From: an uncultured Succinatimonas sp.
GTDB lineage: Bacteria > Pseudomonadota > Gammaproteobacteria > Enterobacterales > Succinivibrionaceae
Direction: 5' to 3'
DNA: 31,159 nucleotides
NCBI GenBank assembly: GCA_900552905.1
Contig: USBR01000009.1
Location: 1 to 31,159, forward strand
The notes beneath the pieces were generated by a model. That model did no database searches and had not been told where the DNA came from. It saw nothing but the letters and a program-made list of their open reading frames with translations. Positions 17,495 to 27,661 of this stretch are shown here, in pieces (the first letter of the stretch is position 1; every line of letters starts with the position of its first letter). The position numbers and the translations under genes were made by a program.

Positions 17495-18644
17495 TTTTAT
17501 CAAAACCGAATTTATGATTGCGCCATTCATAATCGATGCGCAATAAAATCGTACAGGCACAGGTACAGACAATCATCGCCGAACCACCATAACTTACCAA
17601 GGGTAAGGTCAGGCCCTTAGTCGGGAACGCCCCCGAGGCCACACCGATATTGATGATGGTTTGCAGATAAAACCACACGCCAATGCCACAAGCCACATAA
17701 CCCTGAAACAGAGCGTCATGGCGCAAAATTGCAAAGCCTAATTTAAAAGCCTTAAATACAATGACGAGCTCTAATAAGAGCACAAAGCAGACGCCCACCA
17801 TACCAAACTCCTCGCCTAAAATGGCGGCGATGAAGTCATTGTGAGCCTCAGGCAAATAACCTAACTTTTGAATGGAATTGCCTAATCCCTGTCCCCACAG
17901 ACCACCGCGACCGAAGGCCATGAGACTTTGTGTCAGCTGATAACCTGAACCAAATTGATCGGCCCACGGATCCAAAAACGAGGTCACGCGGCGCAGACGA
18001 TAAGGCTCAAAGAGCACGAAATAATAGCCGACAATGATAAGGCAGATGACCATGAGGACATATTTTAAAAGGCCCGCACCTGCAAGCCATAAGATGCCTA
18101 AGGTAATAGAGCACACCACTACGGTCGAGCCGAAGTCTGGTTGCTTCATCAATAAGCCCACGATAATGGTCATAAAACCCACAGGTTTTAAGAAGCCAAG
18201 ATTAGTATTGCTGACAGCTTCAATCTTACGGCTGGTATAGCTTGAAAAGTACAAAATCCAACAGATCTTCATGACCTCAGCTGGCTGTAGATTAAAAAAG
18301 CCTAAGCTAATCCAGCGGCGGGCATCGTTAATGTCGCGACCTACGACTAGGACTAAAACAAGCAAAAGCAATGACACCAGCATGCCCCAGACTGAGAGCT
18401 TTTTTAAAGTCTCAGTTGGGATCATCACCACAATGATCGAGCAAAAAACCGCCATGACAATGGTGATGATGTGCTTTTTCATCTGATAGAGCTCATCACC
18501 ATAACGTACTAGCGACTCCATCACTGAGGCGGAGCTGATAATCACCACCCCAATGCATAAAAGCAGGATTACGACAAATAATAACCAGCGGTCAAAGCCT
18601 GCAGATTTTGAAGCGGCCATGCTTTTTTTAAGCTTCCTCGTCAT
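17484..18644 (-). CDS. ftsW: Lipid II glycosyltransferase FtsW (SEDS family)
   Basis: FtsW polymerises lipid II into septal glycan with FtsI. The 386 residues contain about ten hydrophobic segments. SEDS motifs include LQPAEVMKICWILYFSSY, KQPDFGSTVV, the FLDPWAD loop, GLGNSIQKLGYLPEAHNDFIAAILGEEFG and GLTLPLVSYGGSAM near the end. The catalytic aspartate of the family lies in the loop represented here by QLTQSLMAFGRGGLWG...HNDFIF-like sequence (HNDFIAA). The start at 18644 overlaps murD by 17 bases and lacks a strong ribosome binding site; ATG 18620 is an alternative. E. coli FtsW has 414 residues. Confidence 0.96.
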   Translation of the reverse strand: MTRKLKKSMAASKSAGFDRWLLFVVILLLCIGVVIISSASVMESLVRYGDELYQMKKHIITIVMAVFCSIIVVMIPTETLKKLSVWGMLVSLLLLVLVLVVGRDINDARRWISLGFFNLQPAEVMKICWILYFSSYTSRKIEAVSNTNLGFLKPVGFMTIIVGLLMKQPDFGSTVVVCSITLGILWLAGAGLLKYVLMVICLIIVGYYFVLFEPYRLRRVTSFLDPWADQFGSGYQLTQSLMAFGRGGLWGQGLGNSIQKLGYLPEAHNDFIAAILGEEFGMVGVCFVLLLELVIVFKAFKLGFAILRHDALFQGYVACGIGVWFYLQTIINIGVASGAFPTKGLTLPLVSYGGSAMIVCTCACTILLRIDYEWRNHKFGFDKNGQ

Positions 18645-19965
18645 CTAGAAGACGGGTTACCATATTGACGAAAATATGGCCACGGTCTTCAAAGCCTTTG
18701 AACTGATCAAAGGAGGCACAAGCTGGAGATAATAAAACAGCTTGACCGGCTTTGGCGATAGCATGAGCATCGCGTAAAGCCTGACGCATATTGACCACAC
18801 TGTGGCAATGCTCTGGGCTTAAATCTAAAATCTTCTTTGCATCTCGACCAAAGCAGAAGACATCGCAGACTTCCTTACCGATATAGCGCTTAAGCGGGGT
18901 AAAATCCTGCCCCTTACCTAAACCACCGGCTAAGAGAATAATGCCGTCTTTATGCAATTCGCATAAACCCATGATAGCAGCTTCAGTAGAGGCGACATTA
19001 GTGGCCTTAGAGTCATTATAATAATTGACACCATTGAGCTTGCGGACTAATTGACAGCGATGCGGCAGACCACTGAAGGTATGTAAAGCCTTAAGCTGAG
19101 CCTCACGCGGAATACCCACAGCATCAGCAAGAGCCATTGCCGCTAAGGCATTGAGCTGATTGTGCACACCATAGATACGCATCTCGTCAGTTCTGATAAT
19201 TCTCTCGCCATTGACAGTAAGATATGTACCATCCTCACAGACCTCACGGCCATAGGAGCGATTATCAAGACCAAAGCTTATAGGACCTGCGTCCTTACCG
19301 CAGAAGGTAGCCTTATCATCACGATTGGTGATAATGACATCGCAGTGATGATAGATCTCATGCTTAGCTTGTGAATACTCTTCAATCGAGCCATGGTAAC
19401 GATCTAAATGATCCTCAGAAACATTTAAAATCACACCGGCTTTGAGATGTAAATTGCGGGTGGTCTCTAATTCAAAGCTTGAAAGCTCTAAAACATAGAG
19501 CTCGACTTCGTCAGATAAAATTGAAAATACCGGAGTACCGATATTAGCGCCGATGGCTACCTGTAAGCCCGCCTTATCGGCCATATAACCTACTAAAGTG
19601 GTAACCGTGGATTTACCATTAGAACCGGTAATACCGATGACCGGTGCTTTAGCCTCAAAAGCAAAGAGCTCGATATCACCTACAACCTTAGCGCCATTCT
19701 TTTGAGCTTCGACAATCTCAGGCATATTGATACTAAGGCCCGGACTTAAAACTAAAAGATCATAGTTTTGCAGTTCCTGAGTATTGATAGGGCCTAAATG
19801 AAAATCGATGCCAACCGGAAGCTCCTCAATGTGCGGCGGGTTTTCACGGGTGTCAAAAACTGAAAGCTTTTTTAGATCATGCTTTAGAAGGTAATTGATA
19901 CAGGCAATATTGGAAATACCTAATCCGATGACCGCAATTTTTTTGCCATTTAAAGCAGTATTCAT
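18628..19965 (-). CDS. murD: UDP-N-acetylmuramoyl-L-alanine--D-glutamate ligase MurD
   Basis: MurD adds D-glutamate to UDP-MurNAc-L-Ala using ATP. The 445 residues (438 in E. coli) have the UDP-binding start VIGLGISNIACINYLL, the P-loop GSNGKST (114-120), LELSSFELE, the central motif LNVSEDHLDRYHGS with the position of the carbamylated-lysine region, and YNDSKATN followed by AGGLGKGQDF in the C-terminal domain. The ATG has AAGGAA upstream. It lies 14 bases after mraY and overlaps ftsW. Confidence 0.98.
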   Translation of the reverse strand: MNTALNGKKIAVIGLGISNIACINYLLKHDLKKLSVFDTRENPPHIEELPVGIDFHLGPINTQELQNYDLLVLSPGLSINMPEIVEAQKNGAKVVGDIELFAFEAKAPVIGITGSNGKSTVTTLVGYMADKAGLQVAIGANIGTPVFSILSDEVELYVLELSSFELETTRNLHLKAGVILNVSEDHLDRYHGSIEEYSQAKHEIYHHCDVIITNRDDKATFCGKDAGPISFGLDNRSYGREVCEDGTYLTVNGERIIRTDEMRIYGVHNQLNALAAMALADAVGIPREAQLKALHTFSGLPHRCQLVRKLNGVNYYNDSKATNVASTEAAIMGLCELHKDGIILLAGGLGKGQDFTPLKRYIGKEVCDVFCFGRDAKKILDLSPEHCHSVVNMRQALRDAHAIAKAGQAVLLSPACASFDQFKGFEDRGHIFVNMVTRLLDDEEA

Positions 19966-19979
19966 AAAAATTCCTTATC

Positions 19980-21062
19980 TTAACGAAGCTTTAAAGTAAT
20001 AAGGCCGATTAAAACTAAAACTATGGTAATAATCCAAAAACGGGCCATAACCCGAGGCTCAGGCCAACCACCCTTTTCAAAGTGATGGTGAATCGGAGCC
20101 ATTCTGAAAATACGCCGCCCTCTTAATTTATAGGAACCTACTTGTAAAATCACGCTGAGGGTTTCGATCACGAAAATACCACCCATGATGAAGAGTAAGA
20201 TTTCCTCACGGATTAAAATCGCAATAATGCCTAAAACTGCACCTAAAGCTAAGGAGCCGACATCACCCATAAAGACTTCAGCTGGGTAGGAGTTAAACCA
20301 TAAAAAGCCTAAACCGGCACCCACAATGGCGGTACAAGCCATAGTCAATTCAGCTGCCTTAGGAATATAAGGAATATACAGATAAGAGGCAAAATTAGCA
20401 TTAGAGGTAGCCCAGGCGACAATACCTAAACCTGCAGCTACAGTAATGGTAGTGATAATAGCTAAACCATCTAAACCGTCGGTAAGATTGACCGCATTTG
20501 AAGAGCCTGTCAGCACAAAATAGGCCAGAGGAATAATTAAAAAGCCAATATCCGGCATAATGCCCTTAAAGAAAGGCACCACAAAGGTGGTCTCATCGGG
20601 AGTTTGCGCGGTGCCGTAGATACAGCAGGCTAAAGATAAAGCGGCGACAGATTGCCAGAAATACTTATATTTAGCCCGCAAACCATGCGGATCGTGACGG
20701 ACCACTTTAAGATAATCATCAGCAAAACCTATCGCAGCATAAGCTACAAGGGTGGCGATGGTATACCATGTATAGACATTGTCTAAACGGCACCATAAAA
20801 GCATGGTGATGACAATTGAGCCTATAATAAGGATACCACCCATAGTCGGGGTACCCTGCTTCTTTAAATGGGACTGCGGACCGTCATCGCGGACTACCTG
20901 TCCAAAATGTAAAACCTGCAGTGCTCTGATACTCAAAGGACCAAAGCATAAGGCGATGGTCAAAGCGGTAAATAAGGCCATGACGGCACGGAAGGTCAGA
21001 TAGCTGAAAACGCGTAAGGCGTCGACATAATTACTCAGCCACTCTGACAGTAAAACTATCAT
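19980..21062 (-). CDS. mraY: Phospho-N-acetylmuramoyl-pentapeptide transferase MraY
   Basis: MraY transfers phospho-MurNAc-pentapeptide to undecaprenyl phosphate, making lipid I. It is a polytopic membrane enzyme and has exactly 360 residues, as in E. coli. The magnesium-binding and catalytic aspartates are at D115 and D116 (GFADDYLK) and D267 ([12 protein letters not shown]). [11 protein letters not shown] and the HHH motif [15 protein letters not shown] are intact. It begins [19 protein letters not shown], the region contacted by phage lysis protein E in E. coli. The start overlaps the murF stop in an ATGA junction, and GGAG precedes it. Confidence 0.98.
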   Translation of the reverse strand: MIVLLSEWLSNYVDALRVFSYLTFRAVMALFTALTIALCFGPLSIRALQVLHFGQVVRDDGPQSHLKKQGTPTMGGILIIGSIVITMLLWCRLDNVYTWYTIATLVAYAAIGFADDYLKVVRHDPHGLRAKYKYFWQSVAALSLACCIYGTAQTPDETTFVVPFFKGIMPDIGFLIIPLAYFVLTGSSNAVNLTDGLDGLAIITTITVAAGLGIVAWATSNANFASYLYIPYIPKAAELTMACTAIVGAGLGFLWFNSYPAEVFMGDVGSLALGAVLGIIAILIREEILLFIMGGIFVIETLSVILQVGSYKLRGRRIFRMAPIHHHFEKGGWPEPRVMARFWIITIVLVLIGLITLKLR

Positions 21063-22423
21063 TCTCTCTCTCCATGGATGATAAGCTCATCACTTATAGT
21101 TTGCATATGCATGGCATGTGAGCCTTTAACTAAGAAGCTACAATAAGCACTTTGCATTAAATCAAGCGCATATTTTACGAGATCTTCATGGCAATTAAAA
21201 TGTTTTGCTTTAGCACCACAGGCCTTGACGCTAAGCTTACTTAATTCACCCACACATAAAAGCTCATCGACATAATCTTTAGCAAACGCGCCTACCTTAT
21301 AATGCAAGTCCTCAGCCTGTGCACCTAATTCGCCCATATCGCCAAAGATCAAAACGCGATGGCCTTTACATAAGGATAAAGTCTTAGCTGCGGCAATCAC
21401 CGCATTGAAGCTTGCATTATAGGCATCATCGATAAGAGTAAAATTACCATAATCTTTCACGCACAGACGGCCACCTAAGCTCTTAACTTGATTGAGACCT
21501 TGCTGTATCTGCTCTAAAGAAGCACCCGCACAAAGAGCTAACAGCGCCGCAGCTGCGGCATTGAGAGCATTGTGCTCACCTATGACAGGTAAGGAGATAG
21601 CCAGACTCTGACCTTTGATGATGAGATCAAAAGTTAAACCCTCAAGGCTTACCTTTAAATTCGCAAGGCGTACAGTGGCTTTAGCGGATACACCAAAAGA
21701 TAAAAGCTTACCTTGTGCTAATTTATCGGCATAATCCTGACACCAGCGCTCATACCACGGACTATCAGCACAGACAATACCGATACCATCACGGGCATAG
21801 ACATCATCTAAAATTTCGCTCTTACCCTTATAGATACCTTCATAAGAGCCAAAGCCTTCTAAATGTGCTCCACCGACATTATTGATAAGTGCTACCTGCG
21901 CTTGGACAAATTCACAGGTGCGCTTGATATCTAAAGGATGACTTGCGCCCTGCTCAATAACAGCATATTCAGTATTGAGATCTAAGCGCAATAAAGTCAA
22001 AGGCACGCCGACATCATTATTAAAATTGCCGGCAGTAGCAATGGTATTACCGCATAAAGACAAGATACTAGCGGTATATTCCTTAACCGTAGTTTTACCG
22101 CAAGAGCCAGTCAAGGAGACTACCTTAGCTTGACATTTGCGTCTCACCACCAAAGCACACAGACCTAAAAAACGCAAAGTATCGGCACATTTGACGCAAG
22201 GCACTGATACTTTAATCTCACGGCTCACAGCTACAGCCACGGCACCATTTTCAATGGCTTTAGCGACAAAATCATGACCGTCAAATTTCTCACCGACAAG
22301 AGCGATAAATAAAGCTCCCTGACAATTGCGGGAGTCGGTGGATACGGCCTTAATATTCAGATCCTCACCCTCTAAAGTAGCGCTATCTAAAGACAGCACT
22401 TCGCTTAGTTTAAAATCAATCAC
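21059..22423 (-). CDS. murF: UDP-N-acetylmuramoyl-tripeptide--D-alanyl-D-alanine ligase MurF
   Basis: MurF attaches D-Ala-D-Ala to the UDP-MurNAc tripeptide and completes the cytoplasmic precursor. The 454 residues (452 in E. coli) carry the N-terminal substrate domain ([19 protein letters not shown]), the P-loop GSCGKTT (106-112), [13 protein letters not shown], and [14 protein letters not shown] and [10 protein letters not shown] in the C-terminal half. The start codon is GTG with AGGAG six bases upstream. It overlaps murE by 8 bases and mraY by 4. Its dipeptide substrate needs a D-Ala-D-Ala ligase that is not encoded in this cluster. Confidence 0.98.
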   Translation of the reverse strand: MIDFKLSEVLSLDSATLEGEDLNIKAVSTDSRNCQGALFIALVGEKFDGHDFVAKAIENGAVAVAVSREIKVSVPCVKCADTLRFLGLCALVVRRKCQAKVVSLTGSCGKTTVKEYTASILSLCGNTIATAGNFNNDVGVPLTLLRLDLNTEYAVIEQGASHPLDIKRTCEFVQAQVALINNVGGAHLEGFGSYEGIYKGKSEILDDVYARDGIGIVCADSPWYERWCQDYADKLAQGKLLSFGVSAKATVRLANLKVSLEGLTFDLIIKGQSLAISLPVIGEHNALNAAAAALLALCAGASLEQIQQGLNQVKSLGGRLCVKDYGNFTLIDDAYNASFNAVIAAAKTLSLCKGHRVLIFGDMGELGAQAEDLHYKVGAFAKDYVDELLCVGELSKLSVKACGAKAKHFNCHEDLVKYALDLMQSAYCSFLVKGSHAMHMQTISDELIIHGERE

Positions 22424-23921
22424 AGCTAACTCCTACAAGTGAGGCGGCCAATTTTCTATCAGAATAATCGATGGTTTTATCCTTGAAGATCTGATAATCC
22501 TCATGGCCCTTACCGGCAATGACAATACAATCATTAGCACTAGCATGCTCAAAGGCAAATTTAATCGCGGCTGTTCTATCGGCAATACGCTTGTAATTAT
22601 GTGCACTCTGTACGCCTGCGACCATATCATCGATAATGCGCTCAGGATCTTCTGTACGCGGATTATCGGAGGTAAAGACTACCTTATCGGCATGCACACA
22701 GGCCTTAATGGCCATGATGGCACGCTTACCCTTATCGCGATCTCCACCACAACCTAAGACACACCAGATCTCACCTTCAGGGTGATGGGCGCGCACGGCC
22801 TTCAATACCTGTTCAACACCATCGGGCGTATGGGCATAATCGACGACTAAATGCGGCTTACCTTCAGCATTAAAACATTCCACCCGGCCTTTAACTGGCA
22901 CTAATTGTGAAGCTTTAGCTAAAAGACTCTCTAAAGGAGCATTGAAGGATAAAAGTACACCTAAGGCGACTAAAATATTTTCAATATTAAAGGTACCCAT
23001 GAGCTTAAAGTCAGCCTCGCCCTTGCCCATAAAGGTATCGAACTTAATATGTAAGCCATCTTGTTTATAGACGACATCGGTGGCGATGACATAACGCTTA
23101 AAGCGGGAAAACTTAGGATCATCAGCTTTAAGCTTACGGCTGACAACAATGCAATTGTCATAATCGGAGGCAAATTTAGCCCCTGTCTCATCATCGATAT
23201 TGATAACTAAACGCTCAGGCGGTACCAAGTCCAAAAAGGCCTTTTTGGCTTTGGCATAATTTTCCATAGTCTTGTGATAATCGAGATGATCACGGGTGAG
23301 ATTAGTAAAACCACCGGCTGCAAATTCACAACCGCTAATGCGCCCCTCACAGACACCGATAGAAGAAACCTCCATTGCCGCATAAGTGGCGCCTTCTTTG
23401 ACCATATCGCCTAAAACCTGCTGCAGGCTGATTGCATCTAAAGTAGTATTGGCACTTTTATGTAAATGCGGTAAAAAACCATAGCCTAAGGTACCTAAGA
23501 GACCGGCTTTAGCGCCGGTAATCAGGCTTAACCACTGACTTATAAGTGAGGTAATGGTGCTCTTACCATTAGTTCCGGTAATACCAATAAGGCGTAATTT
23601 ATGTGACGGTTCTTCACAAAGCCAAGTGGCAACTTTGGCATAAAAAGACGCATGATGCGGCATATAGATAATCGGCATGCTCACACCTGCAAGTTGCTCT
23701 GCAGTGGGCTGATTGTCTTTGCTGACTAAAGCGGCTAAAGCTCCCTGTTCCTGAGCATTTTTTAAATAATCTAAGCCATTTACATGTACGCCCTTGATCG
23801 GCACAAAGACACTATGCGCATCGCAAAGACGGGAATTAGTCTGTAAGCTTTTAACCTCAGCCTCAACTAAGAGCATATCTTTACAGCCGACAAATTTACA
23901 TAAATCCTTTAAAGTAAACAT
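22416..23921 (-). CDS. murE: UDP-N-acetylmuramoyl-L-alanyl-D-glutamate--2,6-diaminopimelate ligase MurE
   Basis: MurE adds the third stem residue. The DNPR motif (419-422, in TSDNPRTEDPE) marks a meso-diaminopimelate-adding enzyme rather than a lysine-adding one, fitting a Gram-negative wall. The 501 residues (495 in E. coli) have TNSRLCDAHSVFVPIKG in the UDP-binding domain, the P-loop GTNGKST (116-122), TNLTRDHLDYHKTMENY around the metal site and the carbamylated lysine, and DYAHTPDGVE. It starts 12 bases after ftsI. Confidence 0.98.
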   Translation of the reverse strand: MFTLKDLCKFVGCKDMLLVEAEVKSLQTNSRLCDAHSVFVPIKGVHVNGLDYLKNAQEQGALAALVSKDNQPTAEQLAGVSMPIIYMPHHASFYAKVATWLCEEPSHKLRLIGITGTNGKSTITSLISQWLSLITGAKAGLLGTLGYGFLPHLHKSANTTLDAISLQQVLGDMVKEGATYAAMEVSSIGVCEGRISGCEFAAGGFTNLTRDHLDYHKTMENYAKAKKAFLDLVPPERLVINIDDETGAKFASDYDNCIVVSRKLKADDPKFSRFKRYVIATDVVYKQDGLHIKFDTFMGKGEADFKLMGTFNIENILVALGVLLSFNAPLESLLAKASQLVPVKGRVECFNAEGKPHLVVDYAHTPDGVEQVLKAVRAHHPEGEIWCVLGCGGDRDKGKRAIMAIKACVHADKVVFTSDNPRTEDPERIIDDMVAGVQSAHNYKRIADRTAAIKFAFEHASANDCIVIAGKGHEDYQIFKDKTIDYSDRKLAASLVGVSCD

Positions 23922-23933
23922 AAAAAGCCTGTG

Positions 23934-25640
23934 TTAATTCTTCTCGTTAATCTCTCTATCAGGAGGCACATTATACAGCTGTAAAGCCTGAGCCATTACC
24001 TCCTGAAATACCGGTCCTGAAACCACACCACCATAGAACTTACCGGCACGCGGGGCGGTAATTACTACTACCATCGCAAAGCGCGGTGAGGAAATCGGCG
24101 CATAACCGGCGAAGGTAGCCATATAATCGCGGCCATAACCACCAGCGGTGGCAATACGGGCAGTACCAGTCTTACCAGCAACGCGATAACGCTCAATGGC
24201 AGCCTTACTACCAGTACCAGCGGCAACTACAGTCTCTAGTGCCTGTTGCATGCGGCGCACCTCAGTGGCATTAGCTATCTGTGTTGCCGCCTGCGGTTTT
24301 AATAAACGCAAAATTGATACCGGGTGATAAGCTCCACCTGAGGCAATAGTGGCATAAGCTGAGGTCAATTGCAGACTGGTAACGGCTACACCATAACCAA
24401 AGCCTAAGGTCGCTTTATCGATCTCAGACCAAAATGGACGATTAGCATTGAGTCGGCCGGGACTTTCACCAATAAGACCTGATTGCGAGCGCTGTCCAAA
24501 GCCAAAGCGCTTGAGCATATCCATGATCTTATAAGGACCTAGACGCTGTGAAATATGGGCCATACCGGTATTAGAGGAATACTTGATAATATCAAGCAAG
24601 GTTCCGCTATTCATAGCATGGGAATCGCGCACCGTCTTACCATCGACCACAAAGGGACGGGTATCAAAAACCTCACGCCAATTGACTGAGCCATTCTCTA
24701 AGGCCGCAAGGGCGACGATTGGCTTTAACGTAGAACCGGGCTCAAAGATATCGGTAATAGTACGGTTTTTAGCATTTTTAATGTCAAAATGACGGCGATC
24801 ATTAGGATCAAAGGAAGGGCTATTGGCCATCGCTAAGATTTCACCCGTACGCACATCGATAAGCACTGCACAGCCACTGTCAGCCTGATTTTCTTTAACC
24901 GCATTATCTAAAGCTTTATAGGCAATAGTCTGCAGGCGATTGTCGATACTTAAAACTAAATTGCCACCGGCAGCACCGGCCTTAACAATGCTCAGATTCT
25001 CAACAATATGGTTATAGCGATCTTTATGGGCTCTACGGGTAGTGGCTGTAGCGGTAAGATAACTATTAAAACTCTGCTCAACCCCATAGACACCGACACC
25101 ATCACCATTGAGAATACCTACAAGATTTGAATTAACCTCACCTGTAGGATAGAAACGACGATAGCTATCATTGAGAATAATGCCGTCTTTACCGATGCTC
25201 TTGACGATCTCAGCTTTATCTACATCTAAATAATGCTTAAGGGATACAAAGCGGCGGGTAGGATCCTTGATTTTCTCCGCAAGTTCCGCAGGATCGATCT
25301 CTAAAACCTCACCTAATTTAGCTAAGGCTTTTTTATCGCTTGCTACCCCATTTTCATGCAGAATTTTAGGATCGGCATCGACAGTTTTGACGGGAATGGA
25401 AATGGCGAGAATGCGACCGTGGCGATCGGTAATTTTTCCGCGAGCTGGCTCAAAGTGATAATTACGCAAAACACGGGCATTACCCTCAGCGATGAGACGC
25501 TCAGGATGCAATACCTGTATCCACAATAAACGACCGACAACAAATACAACAGGAAAAATTAAGCATAGGCAAACCATGCCTATACGGAAGCGGGAAATCT
25601 TTAAATTTCCGCCTCCTTCTTTGTCTTTAAATAGTGCCAT
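23934..25640 (-). CDS. ftsI: Septal peptidoglycan transpeptidase FtsI (PBP3)
   Basis: FtsI crosslinks septal peptidoglycan made by FtsW and is a beta-lactam target. The 568 residues (588 in E. coli) have a short cytoplasmic N-terminus, one membrane helix (about 20-40) and the pedestal domain starting at RGKITDRHGRILAIS. The transpeptidase domain has the active-site serine in GSTLKP (S303, K306), SSN (355-357) and KTGT (490-493). The start codon directly abuts the ftsL stop. No C-terminal extension beyond the transpeptidase domain is apparent. Confidence 0.98.
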   Translation of the reverse strand: MALFKDKEGGGNLKISRFRIGMVCLCLIFPVVFVVGRLLWIQVLHPERLIAEGNARVLRNYHFEPARGKITDRHGRILAISIPVKTVDADPKILHENGVASDKKALAKLGEVLEIDPAELAEKIKDPTRRFVSLKHYLDVDKAEIVKSIGKDGIILNDSYRRFYPTGEVNSNLVGILNGDGVGVYGVEQSFNSYLTATATTRRAHKDRYNHIVENLSIVKAGAAGGNLVLSIDNRLQTIAYKALDNAVKENQADSGCAVLIDVRTGEILAMANSPSFDPNDRRHFDIKNAKNRTITDIFEPGSTLKPIVALAALENGSVNWREVFDTRPFVVDGKTVRDSHAMNSGTLLDIIKYSSNTGMAHISQRLGPYKIMDMLKRFGFGQRSQSGLIGESPGRLNANRPFWSEIDKATLGFGYGVAVTSLQLTSAYATIASGGAYHPVSILRLLKPQAATQIANATEVRRMQQALETVVAAGTGSKAAIERYRVAGKTGTARIATAGGYGRDYMATFAGYAPISSPRFAMVVVITAPRAGKFYGGVVSGPVFQEVMAQALQLYNVPPDREINEKN

Positions 25641-26174
25641 CTAATTATCCAGACGTATGACAATTTCCGCCTCGGTTTTTGGATTCACCATTCCTAATTT
25701 TGTAATTGCCTGCTCACGAATAAATGAGTGTGCCGATAAGGACTGTCGTTGCGCTTGCAATAACAGACTCTCACGGCTTTGATTCTCAATATTAAGATTA
25801 ACCTCATTTAGAGTTGCAGTAAGCTGACGGGTATTTTGTACCTGAATAATCTTATAAATACTTAATACGGTAACGGCAAAGGCTAAGAGATAAACCACGC
25901 AATTACGCATTAGGTCAGCTATAATCGTCGGCAACAAGGCGCGAGTCTTGCTTTTACCCAAATACTCGTAGCGACGATTGAAGGAATTATATGTATCCTC
26001 ACCAATATCTCCTAAATCAACATTGATGATCTCAGGTTCCTTTGATTGCGGTTCCTGCTTTTCTTCATCTTCAGTGTCTTTAGAAGCTGCGGTGTTTTCT
26101 TCGATTTCTTCTGAGGTCTCTGCCTCTAAAGCCAGATCCTCATCTTCTAATTTCCTAGCAGCAGCACTTTGCAT
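25641..26174 (-). CDS. ftsL: Cell division protein FtsL with acidic N-terminal extension
   Basis: FtsL is a bitopic membrane protein that forms the FtsQLB complex and activates FtsWI. It is identified by position between rsmH and ftsI and by its topology: one membrane helix (about 91-111) followed by a periplasmic heptad-like coiled segment (QVQNTRQLTATLNEVNLNIE) and a C-terminus ending RLDN. The length is 177 residues against 121 in E. coli. The excess is a cytoplasmic N-terminal region of about 90 residues that is very acidic up to residue 60. Primary sequence conservation in the family is low, so context carries much of the call. It abuts both rsmH and ftsI without a gap. Confidence 0.88.
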   Translation of the reverse strand: MQSAAARKLEDEDLALEAETSEEIEENTAASKDTEDEEKQEPQSKEPEIINVDLGDIGEDTYNSFNRRYEYLGKSKTRALLPTIIADLMRNCVVYLLAFAVTVLSIYKIIQVQNTRQLTATLNEVNLNIENQSRESLLLQAQRQSLSAHSFIREQAITKLGMVNPKTEAEIVIRLDN

Positions 26175-27128
26175 TTATTTATTTTGCCTCTCCATTCGCG
26201 AGCTGACTCTTAAAGTAGCGCTACGCGAACGTACATTTTGTTGTAATTCAGCGTCGCTAGCTTTAATAGCTCCGCCGACAGGCTCCATTGTTGCTGTAGA
26301 GAGGCGCAATTGTTCTATTTGCTCGAAGGTCAGTGGAATGGACGGAGGTACCTCCTGTCCACGCGCCTTATCCTTAATGAAATTTTTTACTATACGATCT
26401 TCAAGCGAGTGGAAGCTTATCACGCACAAACGACCATGATCGTTTAATACGTCCACACATTGATCTAAAGCGGCACGCAATTCGTCTAATTCAGCATTGA
26501 CAGCAATGCGTAAAGCCTGAAAACAACGGGTGGCCTTATGCTTGTTCTCATTCCAGCCAGGAATGGTTCTTTTGATAAGCTCAGATAATTGTAAGGTCCT
26601 ATCAAAGGGCTGTTTTTCGCGCTCTCTGACAATAGCCGCAGCTACCTTAGAGGCAAAACGCTCTTCACCGTAAACCTTAAAAATATAGGCAAGCTCTTTT
26701 TGAGAATAGGTATTCACAATGGTGGCTGCATCAAGCTTAGCACTTTGATCCATACGCATGTCTAAAGGACCATCGCGATCAAAGGAAAAGCCACGGGAGG
26801 CATCATCTAATTGCGGTGAGGACACCCCGATATCCATTAAGATGCCATCGACTTTGCCACAGATACCAAAGTCTTCACAGACTGACTTAATTTTAGAAAA
26901 AGGACTATGGGCAATGTGAAAACGCGGATCTGCTATAGCTTTAGAAGCCTCAATAGCCTCTAAATCGCGATCTAAGGCATAAAGACGCCCCTGAGGTCCT
27001 AAACGCTCTAAGATAGCCCGCGAATGACCACCACGACCGAAGGTAGCATCGACATAAATACCATCAGCCTTGATAGCAAGGCCTTCTAAAACTTCATTTA
27101 ATAAAACAGGTATATGAGCAAAGGGCAT
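26175..27128 (-). CDS. rsmH: 16S rRNA (cytosine1402-N4)-methyltransferase RsmH (MraW)
   Basis: RsmH methylates N4 of C1402 in the ribosomal P site with S-adenosylmethionine. RsmI, encoded nearby in this window, adds the 2'-O-methyl group to the same nucleotide. The protein has HIPVLLNEVLEGL, the SAM motif VDATFGRGGHSRAIL, GILMDIGVSSPQLDDASRGFSF and the C-terminal SFHSLEDRIVKNF. From the ATG at 27128 it has 317 residues (313 in E. coli). A TTG at 27137 has a better-spaced AAGGA, so the start may be three codons earlier. It is the first dcw gene here; mraZ, usually before it, is absent. Confidence 0.97.
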   Translation of the reverse strand: MPFAHIPVLLNEVLEGLAIKADGIYVDATFGRGGHSRAILERLGPQGRLYALDRDLEAIEASKAIADPRFHIAHSPFSKIKSVCEDFGICGKVDGILMDIGVSSPQLDDASRGFSFDRDGPLDMRMDQSAKLDAATIVNTYSQKELAYIFKVYGEERFASKVAAAIVREREKQPFDRTLQLSELIKRTIPGWNENKHKATRCFQALRIAVNAELDELRAALDQCVDVLNDHGRLCVISFHSLEDRIVKNFIKDKARGQEVPPSIPLTFEQIEQLRLSTATMEPVGGAIKASDAELQQNVRSRSATLRVSSRMERQNK

Positions 27129-27255
27129 GATGAGCAAGAAATCCTTAAACTGACAACCCTCTCAAAGAAGAGTCAATGAATTCCTCTTGCTGACCACTTA
27201 TGGAGGTTCACTTGGGAGGTGATCTCAGCATTATCTATTGTAATGCCTATAAAAT
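27129..27255. other. Spacer between rnpB and rsmH
   Basis: The 127 bases contain no mraZ gene and no clear consensus promoter. A minus-strand GATAAT (ATAGATAATG) is the best -10 candidate but lacks a -35. Two GGAGGT-like words sit 14 bases apart on the plus strand near 27201-27220. The dcw promoter is therefore not resolved; read-through from rnpB is possible. Confidence 0.4.
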
Positions 27256-27641
<386 letters not shown>

Positions 27642-27647
27642 AAAACT

Positions 27648-27656
27648 ATTATATCA
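27648..27656 (-). promoter_or_regulatory. Extended -10 promoter of rnpB
   Basis: Minus-strand TGATATAAT is a perfect -10 with the TGn extension, which compensates for the lack of a good -35. It lies six bases beyond the rsmI stop codon and sets the rnpB start near 27641. Confidence 0.75.
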
Positions 27657-27661
27657 GATTG

